Below are positions 1 to 10,552 of a DNA stretch of 64,000 nt, piece after piece (within the stretch, counting starts at the first letter, position 1; the number at the start of each line of letters is the position of its first letter). This DNA is from Anastrepha obliqua (lineage: Eukaryota; Arthropoda; Insecta; Diptera; Tephritidae). The position numbers were made by a program, and so were the translations under genes. The notes beneath the pieces were generated by a model, which worked only from the letters and a program-made list of their open reading frames with translations, did no database searches and was not told the DNA's origin. Location of the stretch: assembly GCF_027943255.1 (NCBI RefSeq), contig NC_072894.1, positions 130,625,601 to 130,689,600 of the forward strand. The letters are read 5' to 3'.

Positions 1-1294
1 GAAAAGGTGTTACTCAACATAAAAGTCCTGCCAACGCAGCCAGTTCGTTTGTGGTTAAATGTCTGTGGAAGACGGTGCGTTTTATGTGGCAGGTTACGGA
101 GATACCGATGAAAATCGGTGAGACCATCGGCAGCATTTATAGATACGCACATGATTCGGTCGAAACAATACTCTGCGTAGCTGGGTGAGTTTAGCGATTT
201 AATGAAGTGATAGGAATATTAGAAAAATTAAGGTTTATGGGCGCACTTCCCATTTCCTGGCGAATGAGGCTGGTCAGACCTTCGTGTTTTAAATTGTAAA
301 TACAATTTTTTTTTTTTTGAAATTAGGACAACTTTCTAAAAGCGTAAAATATTTCGTACTCTACGCGCGCGAAAATCTGCCAAAAGGTGGGTATTAGAAC
401 GCTTATCTAAAAGAAGGAGCAGCATACAAAATTGCGTGTTTCGTTTTCATACTTTTATGATTGAAATATTCCACCTACTTTAAGCATTTCTAGGTGCATC
501 TGTGCACCATTTGAGTGCCTTTTGATTATATAGGAAAAAGGGCATTCACAAAAGGGAGTGGTTGTTAGATTCGAATATAAATAATTCGAGAGTAGGATGG
601 CTAAAGAGGGGAAGTGGGGAAGTAATATGCGAAATATATGTCTTAGTGTTTGTTGCTGAGTGTACTAATCTTTATTTATTGAGTGCAGAGACAGCAAAAT
701 ATATTTATTTGAGTTTGATTGCGAAGGGGCATTTGCTTTCGTGGCGCAGTTAGCTTAGTTTCTGGAGAGGCTATTGAAGGTTATCTCACTTAAAGGCCAT
801 ATGGTTTATAAACACACATAAAACCTATTATTCGTTTTATAAACTTGGTGAAAATTGAAGAAAATCGTGTAGGTGAATGAAAGTAATACACCTGAGGTGG
901 CTCGGATACGATTTATTTTCTGGGTGAGAGGACTGAATTATTTGGCACGAAGCTGGTTCTTTTCATATATTTCATACATATTTTCTTTTGTGTGTAAAAG
1001 CCGTCCTCTCCCTTTAGGGTACCCTGCTTGCCTCGATCTGTAACTTTTTCAAGTACCTAATATACAAATTAACATGCTTCTTCTGACTTATGGAGTAGGA
1101 ATTTCGAAACAAGCCAATTGCTTAGCTCTACTAATATATTTTGTCAGAATTGCTGCGATCCATTTGTAATATGGCATTGCTATTATTGCAAAGGCTTTTA
1201 AAAGCTGCCTTAAACTGTTCAGTGCAATGGTGCTTGAAGTGACATCATGTGTTGCTCTACAGTCGCTTATCATTTTTGACGAAGGAGGAAAATA

Positions 1295-2182
1295 CAGGGT
1301 GGACCATATAGCGTTTACTTTTTGAACCACCTATTTTTTTGAGAATGGTGACACAAATGACAAATGTGTTCATAATTTACTTAAAGGTTTGACATTTACG
1401 AAATGGGACGCTATACGCTTGAACAAAATTGGGAAATATTAAAAACCTATTTCCAAATTGGTGAGTCTTCTTCTTCTTTTCTGATTTTCACATCGGTGGC
1501 TACGTCAATAAGCAAAATTGTCGGATTTGGGGCTTAGAAAATCCACACGTTACTGTAGAAAAGCAAATGCATCCCCAACGAGTCATTGTTTGGTGCGGTT
1601 TTTGGTCTGGCGGCATCATCGGGCCATTTTTTTCGAAAATGAGCGAGGAGCCGCGGTTACAGTAAATGGCGAGCTTTACCGTGACATGCTCAACGAGTTT
1701 TTGTTTCCAAAAATTGAACAGGATGACATGGACGACGTTTGGTTTCAACAGTATGGTGCAACTTGTCACACTGCCAAAGTTAAACTCGAACTTTTGGCTA
1801 CCTTTTTTGAAAACCAAATAATCAGCCGAAATTGCGATATCAATTGGCCGCCTCGGAACTGTGATTTAAGCCCGTTGGATTATTTTTTTGTGGGGAGCCG
1901 TTAAGTACAAATGCTATGCGAACCATCCAGAGACGATAGATGCTTTAAAACACGAAATCGAAGTTGCCATTCATGAAATTGGAGCCCAAACAATCGAAAA
2001 TGTGCTTAAAAATTGCTTTGATCGAATGGCCTACTGTAAAGCCAGTCGTGGCAGTCATTTGAACGATATTAGTTTTCATTCATAAATGGCAATGTTCAAT
2101 CTTCAAAATAAAAAACAAAAGGTTTAAAAGTTTTTTTTTATTATAGCCGATTCAAAAAACAAATTTTACATGGCCCACCCTA
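1295..2182 (+). mobile_element. Internally deleted Tc1/mariner-type transposon
   Basis: The element is bounded by imperfect inverted ends, CAGGGTGGACCAT on the left and its complement ATGGCCCACCCTA on the right, each next to a TA dinucleotide as expected of this superfamily. From 1403 it reads MGRYTLEQNWEILKTYFQIG, the N-terminus of the transposase. It then jumps to FHIGGYVNKQNCRIWG and the catalytic core up to 2085, so most of the helix-turn-helix region and the first catalytic Asp have been lost. The second motif reads WFQQYGATCHTA where the family has WFQQDGATCHTA, so the catalytic Asp has become Tyr. Frameshifts lie near 1630 and in the T-run at 1883-1889, just before WGAVKYKCYANHPETIDALK. 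It is a dead copy inside a Mob2 intron. Confidence 0.85.
1518..2085 (+). pseudogene. Transposase remnant (DDE, Tc1/mariner superfamily), frameshifted
   Basis: Two overlapping frames encode the C-terminal half of a mariner-type transposase. The first frame carries the stretch from RGAAVTVNGELYRDMLNEFL to NCDLSPLDYF and breaks at about 1888. The second resumes with WGAVKYKCYANHPETIDALK and ends at LNDISFHS with a stop at 2083. One extra T in a run of T accounts for the break. The Asp of the WFQQDGATCHT motif is replaced by Tyr, which would abolish catalysis even without the frameshift. Confidence 0.85.
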
Positions 2183-3292
2183 TACTTCGCCAGATGTTCG
2201 CTCCTTTGGAGAGTTATTCGTACTGTGTGTGAAGAAAGCTGCTTCTGAATTTGGTATTTTCACTGCGTTCTCGGGCATCATAGTTTTCTTCGTGCATCTT
2301 TGAATCCTTTTAGCAGAACATCGTTTTTCGTAGTCTGCTGTTGAAAAACAAAATCTGATTGAGCCTTTAAAAACCAGGTGGAAAACATTTTCGGTCGCTG
2401 TTCTCCATTCTTTACCTCCTTAATATTTGATAGATCGATGTCTGGGCAAAATTTATCATAAAAACAAAAAAATTATAGATCATAAATCAAAGAACTGGAT
2501 TTAGTTAATTTATTGATAAAAAATCGTTTCCAATTTATGTTTAGCAATAATCGCGATTTAGCACACTTCTAATCAAATACTTGATTCCTCTAAAAATTTT
2601 CCAAAACAAGTGACCACTTCTTATATACTCGCAAAATGAAGAAGTTTTGTTTACTTATCAGCTTATAAAAAACTTAAAAAAATTATAAACCTGTCTGATA
2701 TTTGTTCACCTCAAATTGTGTTTGCCTAAGTGGTTGGCAGAAAGGTAAATGGACTTCATTCATACGTTTTTTCTTGCTGTGAAATGTTGGATTTCAAAAA
2801 AAGTACTCCACTTTTAGCAACCGCAATCACCTGCGCCTATAGGCGTTTGTTAATGAAAAAATAATATACTTTAGCAAAATTGATGACTGTGAAAATGTCG
2901 CGCATAGATAATTGCTTATCGCTATGTTATGCGTTTGGAAAGCTAACAAGTGCCAGGTGTGGTGGGTTTAAAGTTTTAATAATAAATGTATATATTTTCA
3001 TTAGAATCAATAAAATGATGGTGAAAATTAGATTAAACTTTAGTTTCTATAAAGTAATTATCACGGTAAATGGTTCCATATCGATTAGCCTGCCATGATA
3101 ATGTAAAAAAATGTGTTCGTACTTGATTTATTGGCTTAAATGTTAATACTAGTTAACAGAAGAATTATACTTCGAAAAACAAAAACCTGGATTTTTCAGC
3201 CTATTTTGAGGTTACTCACATTTCATTATTTCTAAAGGAACGTCATCGAAATATTAGCACAAAATGCAATTTTTGAAATAATTGTCACAAAT

Positions 3293-4150
3293 AAAACAAA
3301 TAAAATAATAATTAAATAAAGAAATAAAATATAAAAAAAACTAGAAAAAGAAAAAAAAAATTAAAAAATAAATAAAAAAAACATTTATAAAAAAATTAAA
3401 AAAAAAAAAATTAAATTAAATAAAAAAAAGTAAAAAAAAAATTAAATTAAATAAGAAAAATTAAATTAAATCGGATACTTACTTTACGAGAAATGTGATA
3501 ATTATTCAAGCGCTGCAAAAAACTTCGATAGTTAATAAAAGAAAAACTATTTGGAATTTTACAACATTTTCTGAGTGTGCTTCTGGATGATAGAACTCAG
3601 TCCTGGCTGAATTTCATCGCAAAATATTCACTTTTTGTAGCCCACATATGGGTAAATATAAAAAAAACTAGAAAACGAAAAAGAATTAAAAAATAAAAAA
3701 AAAAATAAAAAAAACTAGGAAAAGAAAAAAATTAAAAAATAAATAAAAACAATTAATAAAAAAAGTAAAAAAAAAATTTAATCAAATAAAAAAAAATTAA
3801 ATTAAATTAAAAAAAATGAAATTAAATTAAATTAAATAAAAAATGCATACAAAAAATTCAAAAATAAAAATATTAAAAAAAAATATTTAGAAAAAAATAT
3901 TAAAAAAAACAAAATTACAATAGAGAAATAAAAAATTAAATAAAGGAATTTAAAAAAATAAATAAAAAAATTAAATAAAACGAAAAATAAAAAATTAGCA
4001 AAATAAATAAAAAGTTAATAAATAAAAACAATTTAAAAGAATTATAAAAATTAAAAAATAAATGAAAGTAAAAAAAAAGTTAAAAAAAATTAAAAAATTT
4101 TAAAAATTAAATAAAATAAATAAAAATTATAAAAATAAAATGAAACATTA
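3293..4150. repeat. A-rich low-complexity block
   Basis: Long runs of A interrupted by TTAAA, ATAAA and AAATTA, with almost no G or C apart from one ordinary insert at 3470-3655. A similar block continues at 4620-4810 on the other side of a non-LTR retroelement fragment. Nothing coding is visible. It could be an expanded simple repeat, perhaps grown from retroelement poly(A) tails. Confidence 0.8.
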
Positions 4151-4171
4151 AAAAATGTGCAAAATAAACAA

Positions 4172-4193
4172 TTGGTTGGTTGGTTGGTTGGTT
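4172..4193. repeat. Short (TTGG)n tract at the 3' end of a retroelement
   Basis: Five tandem TTGG units at the boundary between the A-rich block and the retroelement fragment. Read on the - strand they form a (CCAA)n tail directly after the element's 3' UTR. This fits a non-LTR element that ends in a short tandem repeat rather than poly(A). Confidence 0.6.
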
Positions 4194-4194
4194 T

Positions 4195-4612
4195 AAGGGT
4201 GACCCCGCATCGGAGTGCCACATAGACCACAAGTTGGGTCCGTTGTGTTGCCCTAGAGCTCATTATGTTATATGAGAGATTCGATTTTCAGGTTCGAGAG
4301 TACTGAAAGATTGTCAATTGTTGGAGAGCCTAGAAGAACGAGTCGACTTCTGGCTAGACCGGGACAACTGCACAGCAAATGTCTGCTCGATACTTCCTCA
4401 TCTTCGTCCTCGCAGTATCTGCACAGGTCGTTTTGAGGAACCCCGAGCCGACGTGCGTGAGTGCCCAAAAGGCAGTGGCCGGTGATAAGAGATATTATAT
4501 GCCTTAGTTCGTGTTTCGAAAGGCTTATAAGGGTTTTTGTCTGTTTCAGATTGTAGGATGGCCAGATTTGTCTGGTCGTAACGCAAGTAGTTTCCACTCG
4601 CCACCTCCGATC
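4195..4612 (-). mobile_element. 3' fragment of a non-LTR retrotransposon with RNase H (I/R1/LOA group)
   Basis: The - strand encodes the end of ORF2 downstream of RNase H: WPSYNLKQTKTLISLSKHEL, then RHIISLITGHCLLGTHARRL, a zinc-like C-x2-C (CRYCEDEDEE) and HLLCSCPGLARSRL, ending with a stop at 4268. About 70 bases of 3' UTR and the (CCAA)n tail follow. Everything 5' of this is missing, as usual for 5'-truncated copies. The fragment at 55570-55985 belongs to the same family, judged by the shared CVTTR-x-IWP and ITGHCLLG / IDHWLLG segments. Confidence 0.75.
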
Positions 4613-4947
4613 AGCAACAATTAAATACTTATTAAATAGTAAAATGAATAACTAAAAAAAATAATGAACAAAAATTAAGAAAAAAAATGATTAAAAAATT
4701 TAAAAAGTATATAAATTAAACTAACAAAAAAAAAACAACATAAATAAAATCTATAGAAACATTTTTAAAATTTTTTGAAATAAATAAAATTATTGTAAAA
4801 AAAAAAAATTGCAAACTAGTGTAATCTGTTGGCGTGCTTACATTTGTGTTCACTTATCAAATTTGTTCTTGTACTCAAGTGGGTACTTCCTGCCCTTTCT
4901 CAACTTTTTACTAATTAGATGCATTTTGTTTTATTTGTTTATTACAG

Positions 4948-5108
4948 AAAAGCGCGTCGTAAGGAGCGCGATGGTGATCAAAATTCAACAGATACCAAAT
5001 TATATTTGGAGGAAAGCGTTTTAGAACGTAAGCTACCTGAAGCCGATCTCAAAGCCTTAGTGGATCTTCCAGCTGGCTTGGACTATAACGAATGGCTGGC
5101 GTCACATA
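4948..5108 (+). CDS. Mob2: Mob2 internal coding exon (start of MOB domain)
   Basis: This exon encodes the beginning of the MOB/phocein domain of Mob2, the co-activator of the NDR-family kinase Tricornered. It opens with basic residues (KARRKERDGD), followed by the Mob2-type block KLYLEESVLERKLPEADLKA and the segment LPAGLDYNEWLASH. The 3' splice site is a pyrimidine-rich tract ending in attacag at 4941-4947; the 5' splice site is GTAAGT at 5109. The exon begins on the third base of a codon and ends after the first base of a Thr codon, which matches the phase of the exon at 7500. There is no start codon here, so at least one upstream exon carries the N-terminus and lies left of the window. The match to Drosophila Mob2 is from memory of the protein and is strong; Mob1, Mob3 and Mob4 differ in this block. 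Confidence 0.95.
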
Positions 5109-5464
5109 GTAAGTGCTCAAGTAGAAATTTGAAATAAGTAGTTAAGAAATAAACAAATTACGAAATCTTTTCAAAGGTTAAAACATCGCTAGTCACAAGC
5201 AATAACCGCTTAAGTGGAATATCAAACATTCGATTAGGCAATAAAAATCTTTAATAAATAAGTGACGCATTCACTTAGTCACTTGAGTTAGTAAAAATAG
5301 TTTTATAATCCAGTTTTTGTGGCCAAAGTGCTACTATTGTTAATTGGAAATCTGAACAAACATCGCAAGAGTATAAAAAATTTGCTTAGCAATCTTGCTC
5401 GGTATCGCAATTTGGCTTCAAAATATTTTCCCAAAGGCAACCATCACGCCTCTACTTTAGGTAG

Positions 5465-5715
5465 GTAAAGATTGCTCGGTCTTTGATAGAGTAATGCTGC
5501 GTTTGATGAAGGTTGGGTCGGATTCAGCCTTGGAAATCATGTCTTTGGCGATATCAACGTAGTTACTTTTTTCATGAAAGGACCTGTCTTTTGGGATCAA
5601 CTTTACAAATCATTGACTACAATGACCTGAACGAATCCATAAGCAATGCTCAAGCTCTCTGCCAGCTTTCTGATTGTTAATTTGCATAAATTTCTTGTTA
5701 ATTTCTTTCACTTTC
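5465..5715 (-). mobile_element. Mariner-type transposase fragment (SETMAR-like lineage)
   Basis: Read on the - strand the sequence gives broken but recognisable blocks: IAYGFVQVIVVNDL, then KSNYVDIAKDMISKAESDPT, then FIKRSITLSK. In intact relatives the last block is FIKRIITGDETWVY, containing the first catalytic Asp. Several stops and a frameshift separate the blocks and the remainder of the gene is absent. Identification rests on the spacing and wording of these blocks, recalled from the family. Confidence 0.55.
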
Positions 5716-6828
5716 GGATTTAAATTTGTGAAAAACAAAACTCAAATCAATTGACTTAGAGCGTCACCTGGCGGTAGTCGCGGGATCTTTTTGATCAAGG
5801 TGGTATGATGATCTATTATGTCATACGTTGACAATAAAATAATACTGCTTTTGTTGGAAGCAAATATTTTTAGCATTTATATTTTATCTGCCTGTTGTGA
5901 ATATTAGTTCCACCCTACTATTTGTGGTTACATCACCCGATAGCAAGCAATCACAGCATTTTGTGTTTAACCATCCGTCATTATCGGCGGTTGCCATCCC
6001 ATCGCATACATCATTCGTGCTGATGGCGGCCCATTATTGTTATTAAATGAGTTAGAGGAATTGCGTTTTTAATTTACATATTACAAACAGATGCCAGTTT
6101 ACACGCATGATGTCACGATCACTTCTCGATCTTGAACAAAGACTTACACATTTTGCGTGACATAGACGCGCAACTATTTAGCTGGCGAATTTAATTTAAA
6201 GTTCAAATGCATCGAAAATTTTACTTTGCGGGGAGGCACCTTGTCACCTTTATATGGAAACAAAATTCAATGCTTTAAATAAACGCAAAATTAACGATTT
6301 CTGGAGCGCATTGGGCTGAAGCTTTACTGTTTTAGGGCACATAATAATCGTTATCTTCATTTTTGCCATAAAATCGGTTTTGATGTGCAAATGTCTATTT
6401 ACTGTTGTAAAATGCATACACAAAGAATAGTCCAAACATTAGCTATTTTTTTTTTTTCAAATACAATAAAATGTGCAAAAATAATTTTTATTAGGATTGA
6501 AGAGCAAATATTTATTATCATTATTATATAAATTATTATAAATCTACAAACATAATTGATTTCTTGCCGCAAAATTTGTTGTAATAATCAATCGTTCACC
6601 AGCGCTCAGAACCATTGTACAGATCCGTAAGTAAAAACACTTAAAAATGCCAACCGCTCAAATCACCTGATTGCAGAACGCTCTTTTCTGTTGCAATGAA
6701 TTTGAATAAAAAATCATTAAATTTCATTGAAACTCGTCTATAAAATATCGTACAAATTTAGATACTTCTCAATATTATAGCTAAGAAATCTATTAAAAAT
6801 ATTTGTTATTATAAATTTTCTAATTAAT

Positions 6829-7130
6829 ATGAAGAAAAAAGCAGCCGAAAGTCATCGTATCTTGGTGGAAGTTTATGGTGAGCATGCTCTAGCTGAGCGA
6901 ACGTGCCAGAAGTGGTTTGCACGCTTTAAAAGTGGTGATTTTGGCCGCGCCGCCAAAGTTCATGGATACCGAATTGGAGGAATTGCTCGATCAAGATCCG
7001 GCTCAAACGCAAGAAGAGGTTGCAAAAACTTTGGGAGTTGATCAATCAACCATTTCCAAACGTTTAAAAGCCATGGGAATGATCCGAAATTCAAATTTCG
7101 AAAAAAAACCGCACGAACTTATTCATAGAC
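6829..7130 (+). mobile_element. Mariner transposase N-terminal (HTH) fragment
   Basis: One frame reads AAESHRILVEVYGEHALAER then TCQKWFARFKSGDF, the first helix-turn-helix of a mariner transposase. After a frameshift near 6945 the next frame reads DTELEELLDQDPAQTQEEVA, KTLGVDQSTISKRLKAMGMI, the second helix-turn-helix. The copy stops around EKKPHELIH and has no catalytic domain. It is a separate lineage from the elements at 1295 and 5465. Confidence 0.85.
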
Positions 7131-7499
7131 CTATTAAGTCAAAGATATTATTTTGTATTTTTTTGTCGATATTCTATTGTTTTTATTGTTACCTTAAGAT
7201 TCTAAATTTGGCCTAGCAACCTCTCCAATGCGCTCAAGCACAAAGACCAGGGCACTCACAACATAACACACCTGTCACACGGTGCCTGTCAAAAAAAGAA
7301 GATGAAGACTGTTTTGCTTGTAATTTTATGCAATGATCAGAACTGCGCCATTGACCGTCGATCACTGTTTCACGCTTTACAGAATAGCAAAAATGTTACA
7401 CAGTTATAATAATTTTTACTAAATTTTCAATGTTTGTAATTATTTCTACACGCCATGCATCTCAAAATAAAATATATTTTCTCTTTATTACCATTGCAG

Positions 7500-7596
7500 C
7501 TCTGGCTCTATTCGAGCATGTAAATTTGGTATATGGAACTATTAGTGAATTTTGTACGCCATCTGGTTGTCCGGATATGACCGGGCCAGGCAACAG
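7500..7596 (+). CDS. Mob2: Mob2 internal coding exon (zinc-binding Cys pair)
   Basis: A 97-nt exon that continues the MOB domain with LALFEHVNLVYGTISEFC and PSGCPDMTGPGN. The two cysteines (FC-x4-C) form half of the structural zinc site of MOB proteins; the two histidines are in the next exon. The acceptor is accattgcag ending at 7499 and the donor is AG/GTATGC at 7597. It is joined in phase: A of the previous exon plus CT gives Thr, and AG plus A of the next exon gives Arg. The preceding intron is 2,391 nt and carries two mariner remnants. The following intron is only 99 nt and remains open in the coding frame, so a retained-intron product would read through; I treat it as an intron because the MOB domain is contiguous only when it is removed. 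Confidence 0.95.
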
Positions 7597-7695
7597 GTAT
7601 GCAAAGAACTCGCACTGCTTTCTACAATATCAGACAGGCATTTTTCGTCTGAATATTTATTTAATGTTATTTTCTCTTTTTTCTCCCACCCGCAG

Positions 7696-8866
7696 AACGT
7701 ACTTATGGTTCGATGAGAAAGGCAAGAAGACGCGCGTCGCCGCTCCCCAATACATCGACTATGTGATGACCTTCACGCAAAAGACAGTCAGCGACGAGTC
7801 GATATTCCCAACCAAATATGCCAACGAATTTCCAAGTTCGTTTGAATCGATTGCCCGCAAAATACTACGCTTGCAATTTCATGTGATAGCTCATCTCTAT
7901 GCGGCGCATTTCCGAGAAATTGCGCTGCTGGGACTGCACACCCACTTAAATTTGACATTTGCGCACCTAACCGCTCTGCATCGACGCTTCACACTGATCG
8001 ATGAGAAGGAGACGGACGTATTGCGCGATCTGGAGGTGGCGTTACGCCTCACTGACGATGGCCAGAGCTCGCTTGCTTCGTCCACAATTACAGCCACGAC
8101 GGATGGTGGCAGCAGTAGTGGCGGCGGCGGTGGTGGTGGCGGCAGTAGCTCCACAACTGATAGTGGTATAGCGAATAGCAGCAGCAGCAGCAGCGGTGTC
8201 GGCAGCGGCGCGACTACGGCAACAACATACGCCCACTCGCAGCAGCAGCATTCGGGAGTAGAGGATGTCAATTTACTGCAACAGCAGCAGCAGCAGTCAG
8301 CAACGTTAACGACGGGCACAACGGTCATCGATGGCGATGCGGGAGCGCCGCCCATTTGCACACAACCGGAGGCGCACGTGAAGCAAACGAACAATACGCA
8401 TGCGTCAGCAGCAGCGGTTGTTTTTGGCGGCGGTGGTGGCCTTATTGGTGGCATATTGGGCGACTTGAGCAGCGGCGAATTCGGCGAAACGGCGACACGC
8501 TACTGCACCTCGGCGCTGCCACAACAAAATGCTGAGGTAGGTGGTGCAGGAGCGGGCCCGGGGGCGGCAGTATTAGCAATGAACTGCAATAATGGCGGCG
8601 CGGGAGCTCTGCACTTGAATTTCAATAATAATCACCATCATCACCACCATCACCATCACCAGCACCCACATGCACATCATCACGCGGCGCAGCAGCAGGT
8701 GGCGCATCATTTTACGCAGCAGCAACAACAGCACCAACAGCACAGTGGCCTCATACAGTGCAATGCGAGCAATGCACCGCATGCGAACACCGTCAACGCC
8801 TCAGTTGCAGCTGCTGCGGCATCAGCAACGAATGCCAGCACAGCAACAACAACAACAACGGCATAG
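7696..8866 (+). CDS. Mob2: Mob2 terminal coding exon: rest of MOB domain plus low-complexity tail
   Basis: The acceptor is cccgcag at 7689-7695. The exon first completes the MOB domain: TYLWFDEKGKKTRVAAPQYI, then TKYANEFPSSFESIARKILR, then IAHLYAAHF, whose H-x4-H supplies the other two zinc ligands, then LGLHTHLNLTFAHLTALHRR and LIDEKETDVLRDLEVALRLT. From about 8050 the protein becomes low complexity: Gly runs (8118-8143), Ser runs (8176-8193), Gln runs (8277-8297), His run (8632-8666) and Ala/Thr runs, ending at a TAG stop at 8864-8866. Insect Mob2 proteins are known to carry such tails. The part in this window encodes about 476 residues over three exons. Known role: Mob2 binds and activates Tricornered in the cytoplasm and cell cortex, shaping photoreceptors, bristles and neuromuscular junctions. 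The TAG is followed directly by another open stretch in the same frame (separate entry). Confidence 0.95.
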
Positions 8867-9328
8867 TTGCCAAAAGCAAATGCAACAAAATCAACAATAG
8901 CAATAACAAATTCGAATGCAATTGATGTCGTTGATGAGACCATCGAAATAGTTGATGTGAATGCTGTTGGTTATCCTAAATCGGCGACAGAAGCTACTGC
9001 CTCTGCAGCCGTTAAAGCTAAAGCAAGCGCTACTGTTATTGCTGCCGCCACCGCTGCCGCCGTTGTTGTCAACCACACCGCCGATGTTGCCGCACCCATT
9101 GCCGCTGCTGTTGCCCTTAGCGTAGGACTTGGACGAAACGACGATGTGCACGAGAATTACGCCGCTAATGTTGACGTCGAAGCTGAAGCCGAAGATGAAG
9201 ATGAAGACGAAGAGGGAGATGTTGAGGTAGAAGTTGAAATTGAAGACAAAGCTAAATATAATGAAAACAAAGATGATAAAGATAACGATGTTAAAAGTGT
9301 TGCCGTTGCGGCCGCAAAGGATGTATGA
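8867..9328 (+). other. Mob2: Candidate stop-codon readthrough extension of Mob2
   Basis: After the TAG stop of Mob2 the same reading frame stays open for 153 codons to a TGA at 9326-9328. No ATG starts this stretch; it opens with TTG CCA AAA. The encoded peptide is not a simple continuation of the CAG/CAA runs. It has a mixed acidic-hydrophobic part (DVVDETIEIVDVNAVGYPK), an Ala/Val/Lys-rich middle, then an acidic segment (VEAEAEDEDEDEEGDVEVEV) and a Lys/Asp/Asn-rich end. Stop-codon readthrough with long conserved extensions is well documented in Drosophila. UAG followed by U is not the leakiest context. Alternatives are 3' UTR that happens to be open because of its codon-like GAT/GCC/GTT repeats, or a recent nonsense change in this strain. 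Confidence 0.4.
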
Positions 9329-9629
9329 CGCTTATTGCTTTATATTTACAATATATAGAGTAGTGTTAATTAAAAAGTAAGAATACAAAAGAAGCAAAGA
9401 AAAATGAAAACCTAAAATTTAAAATCTAAAATGTTTGAAGAAAAGAAAAGAAAAGATGAAAAACATAATAATAAATATTAAACGTATAAAATGCAAAAAT
9501 AACAAAATTATATTGATGATTGTAATTGTGTCTGTATCTGGTGTCACACCAACAAACAAACACAAAAAACTTAGAACAAAGCAAACACTAAATGGAACTC
9601 ACAAACATATTGAAACAAACCTAAAAGAA

Positions 9630-9639
9630 AATAAATAAA
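9630..9639 (+). promoter_or_regulatory. Candidate proximal poly(A) signals of Mob2
   Basis: Two overlapping AATAAA hexamers, about 760 nt after the annotated TAG and 300 nt after the readthrough TGA. They are the first canonical hexamers past the coding region. Many more follow, so distal usage is equally possible. Confidence 0.3.
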
Positions 9640-10302
9640 GTATAGTAAAATGTGCTAAGAAGTAGGCAAAGATTATTAGCATTATTATGCACTGTACAAG
9701 CAAAAAAGCAAAATCACTTACTTGACAAAAAGAAATACAAATCACGAACATTTTAGAAAACTAGAGATAAAAATCTTTGAGCAGCCAACCACTTATTGAC
9801 ACACCCAATCACTTTTAACCTAGCACACCCCTCTTTGATGTTCTGATGCATCACTTGAAGCTAACTGTAATATTTTAGAACCGCAACGCTTTAGGGTTGG
9901 GACGAAGCTGAGCCGGCTTGGCTGTTTTTATTTTGTTTTGTTTTGAAATGAAAAGTGAAGATAGTGAAGTGGGACTGAGAAAACGCAACCTGCGGTTAGC
10001 CATTCAAAGTTTTGTTTATATCATTAGACCCATTCACGTTTACTTATGCATGCGCAGGCGTTGGTGGTTTTTGTTTTACATAAAAATACGTTAAATTTGT
10101 GATAAAAATAAACTTGAGATATTTGGAAAATATTTAAAAACTTGAAAATGTCTAAAAAAGTGTACTAATATTTCTGAAGCTTTTTAAATAGAAGTTCCCA
10201 TGCCCTGGTGCAGAAGCAGGCGTGAATTTGTCACTATTTTTGGTTTGTTCTGATTTTCAAAATAAAAAAAATAAAATAATAAAACGGACTCTTTTTAAAT
10301 CT

Positions 10303-10552
10303 TTAACCCCTTCGGACCTCATGTGCAGAATTATGCACATAATGTTTAAAGCCTTATAATATTTTTATTTTATTTTGTCGACAACATTTGGGACCTAATG
10401 TGGATAATTGTGCACATGCCGAAAAATTCGGAAAACTTAATAAATATGTATGATTTTTCACACATTTGTTTTTATGATGTCCTTCTTACTAATAATTAGT
10501 AAAAAAATAATTTTATTATCCATTAACAATAATTCAGGTCTGAAGGGGTTAA
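10303..10552. mobile_element. piggyBac-type MITE with TTAA target duplication
   Basis: A 242-bp unit flanked on both sides by TTAA. The termini form imperfect inverted repeats: CCCCTTCGGACCTCATGTGC on the left, and on the right TTCAGGTCTGAAGGGG, whose complement reads CCCCTTCAGACCTGAA. Inside there are near-palindromic sub-repeats GTGCAGAATTATGCACAT and GTGGATAATTGTGCACAT, which could be transposase-binding sites. No coding capacity is present, so movement would need a transposase from elsewhere. The ends differ from those of the piggyBac element at 50795, so that element is not its parent. Confidence 0.85.

Larger units (their letters stand above)
1..4947 (+). other. Upstream intron of Mob2
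   Basis: The next coding exon at 4948 begins mid-codon behind a good 3' splice site, so this stretch is inferred to be intron of Mob2. Apart from the mariner-type remnant at 1295-2182, the A-rich block at 3293-4150 and the retroelement fragment at 4195-4612, I see no coding potential, RNA gene or conserved motif in it. Positions 1-1290 and 2185-3290 are AT-rich sequence in which I recognise nothing. Confidence 0.7.
5109..7499 (+). other. Mob2 intron (2.4 kb)
   Basis: Lies between the donor GTAAGT at 5109 and the acceptor gcag at 7496-7499, separating two MOB-domain exons that join in phase. It contains two unrelated mariner remnants (5465-5715 on the - strand, 6829-7130 on the + strand). The rest is AT-rich with no feature I recognise. 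Confidence 0.9.

Noticed and set aside
7897..8454. 185-codon open frame on the - strand
   Set aside because: It is the antisense shadow of the Mob2 low-complexity tail (Pro and Cys runs mirror Gly and Gln codon runs).
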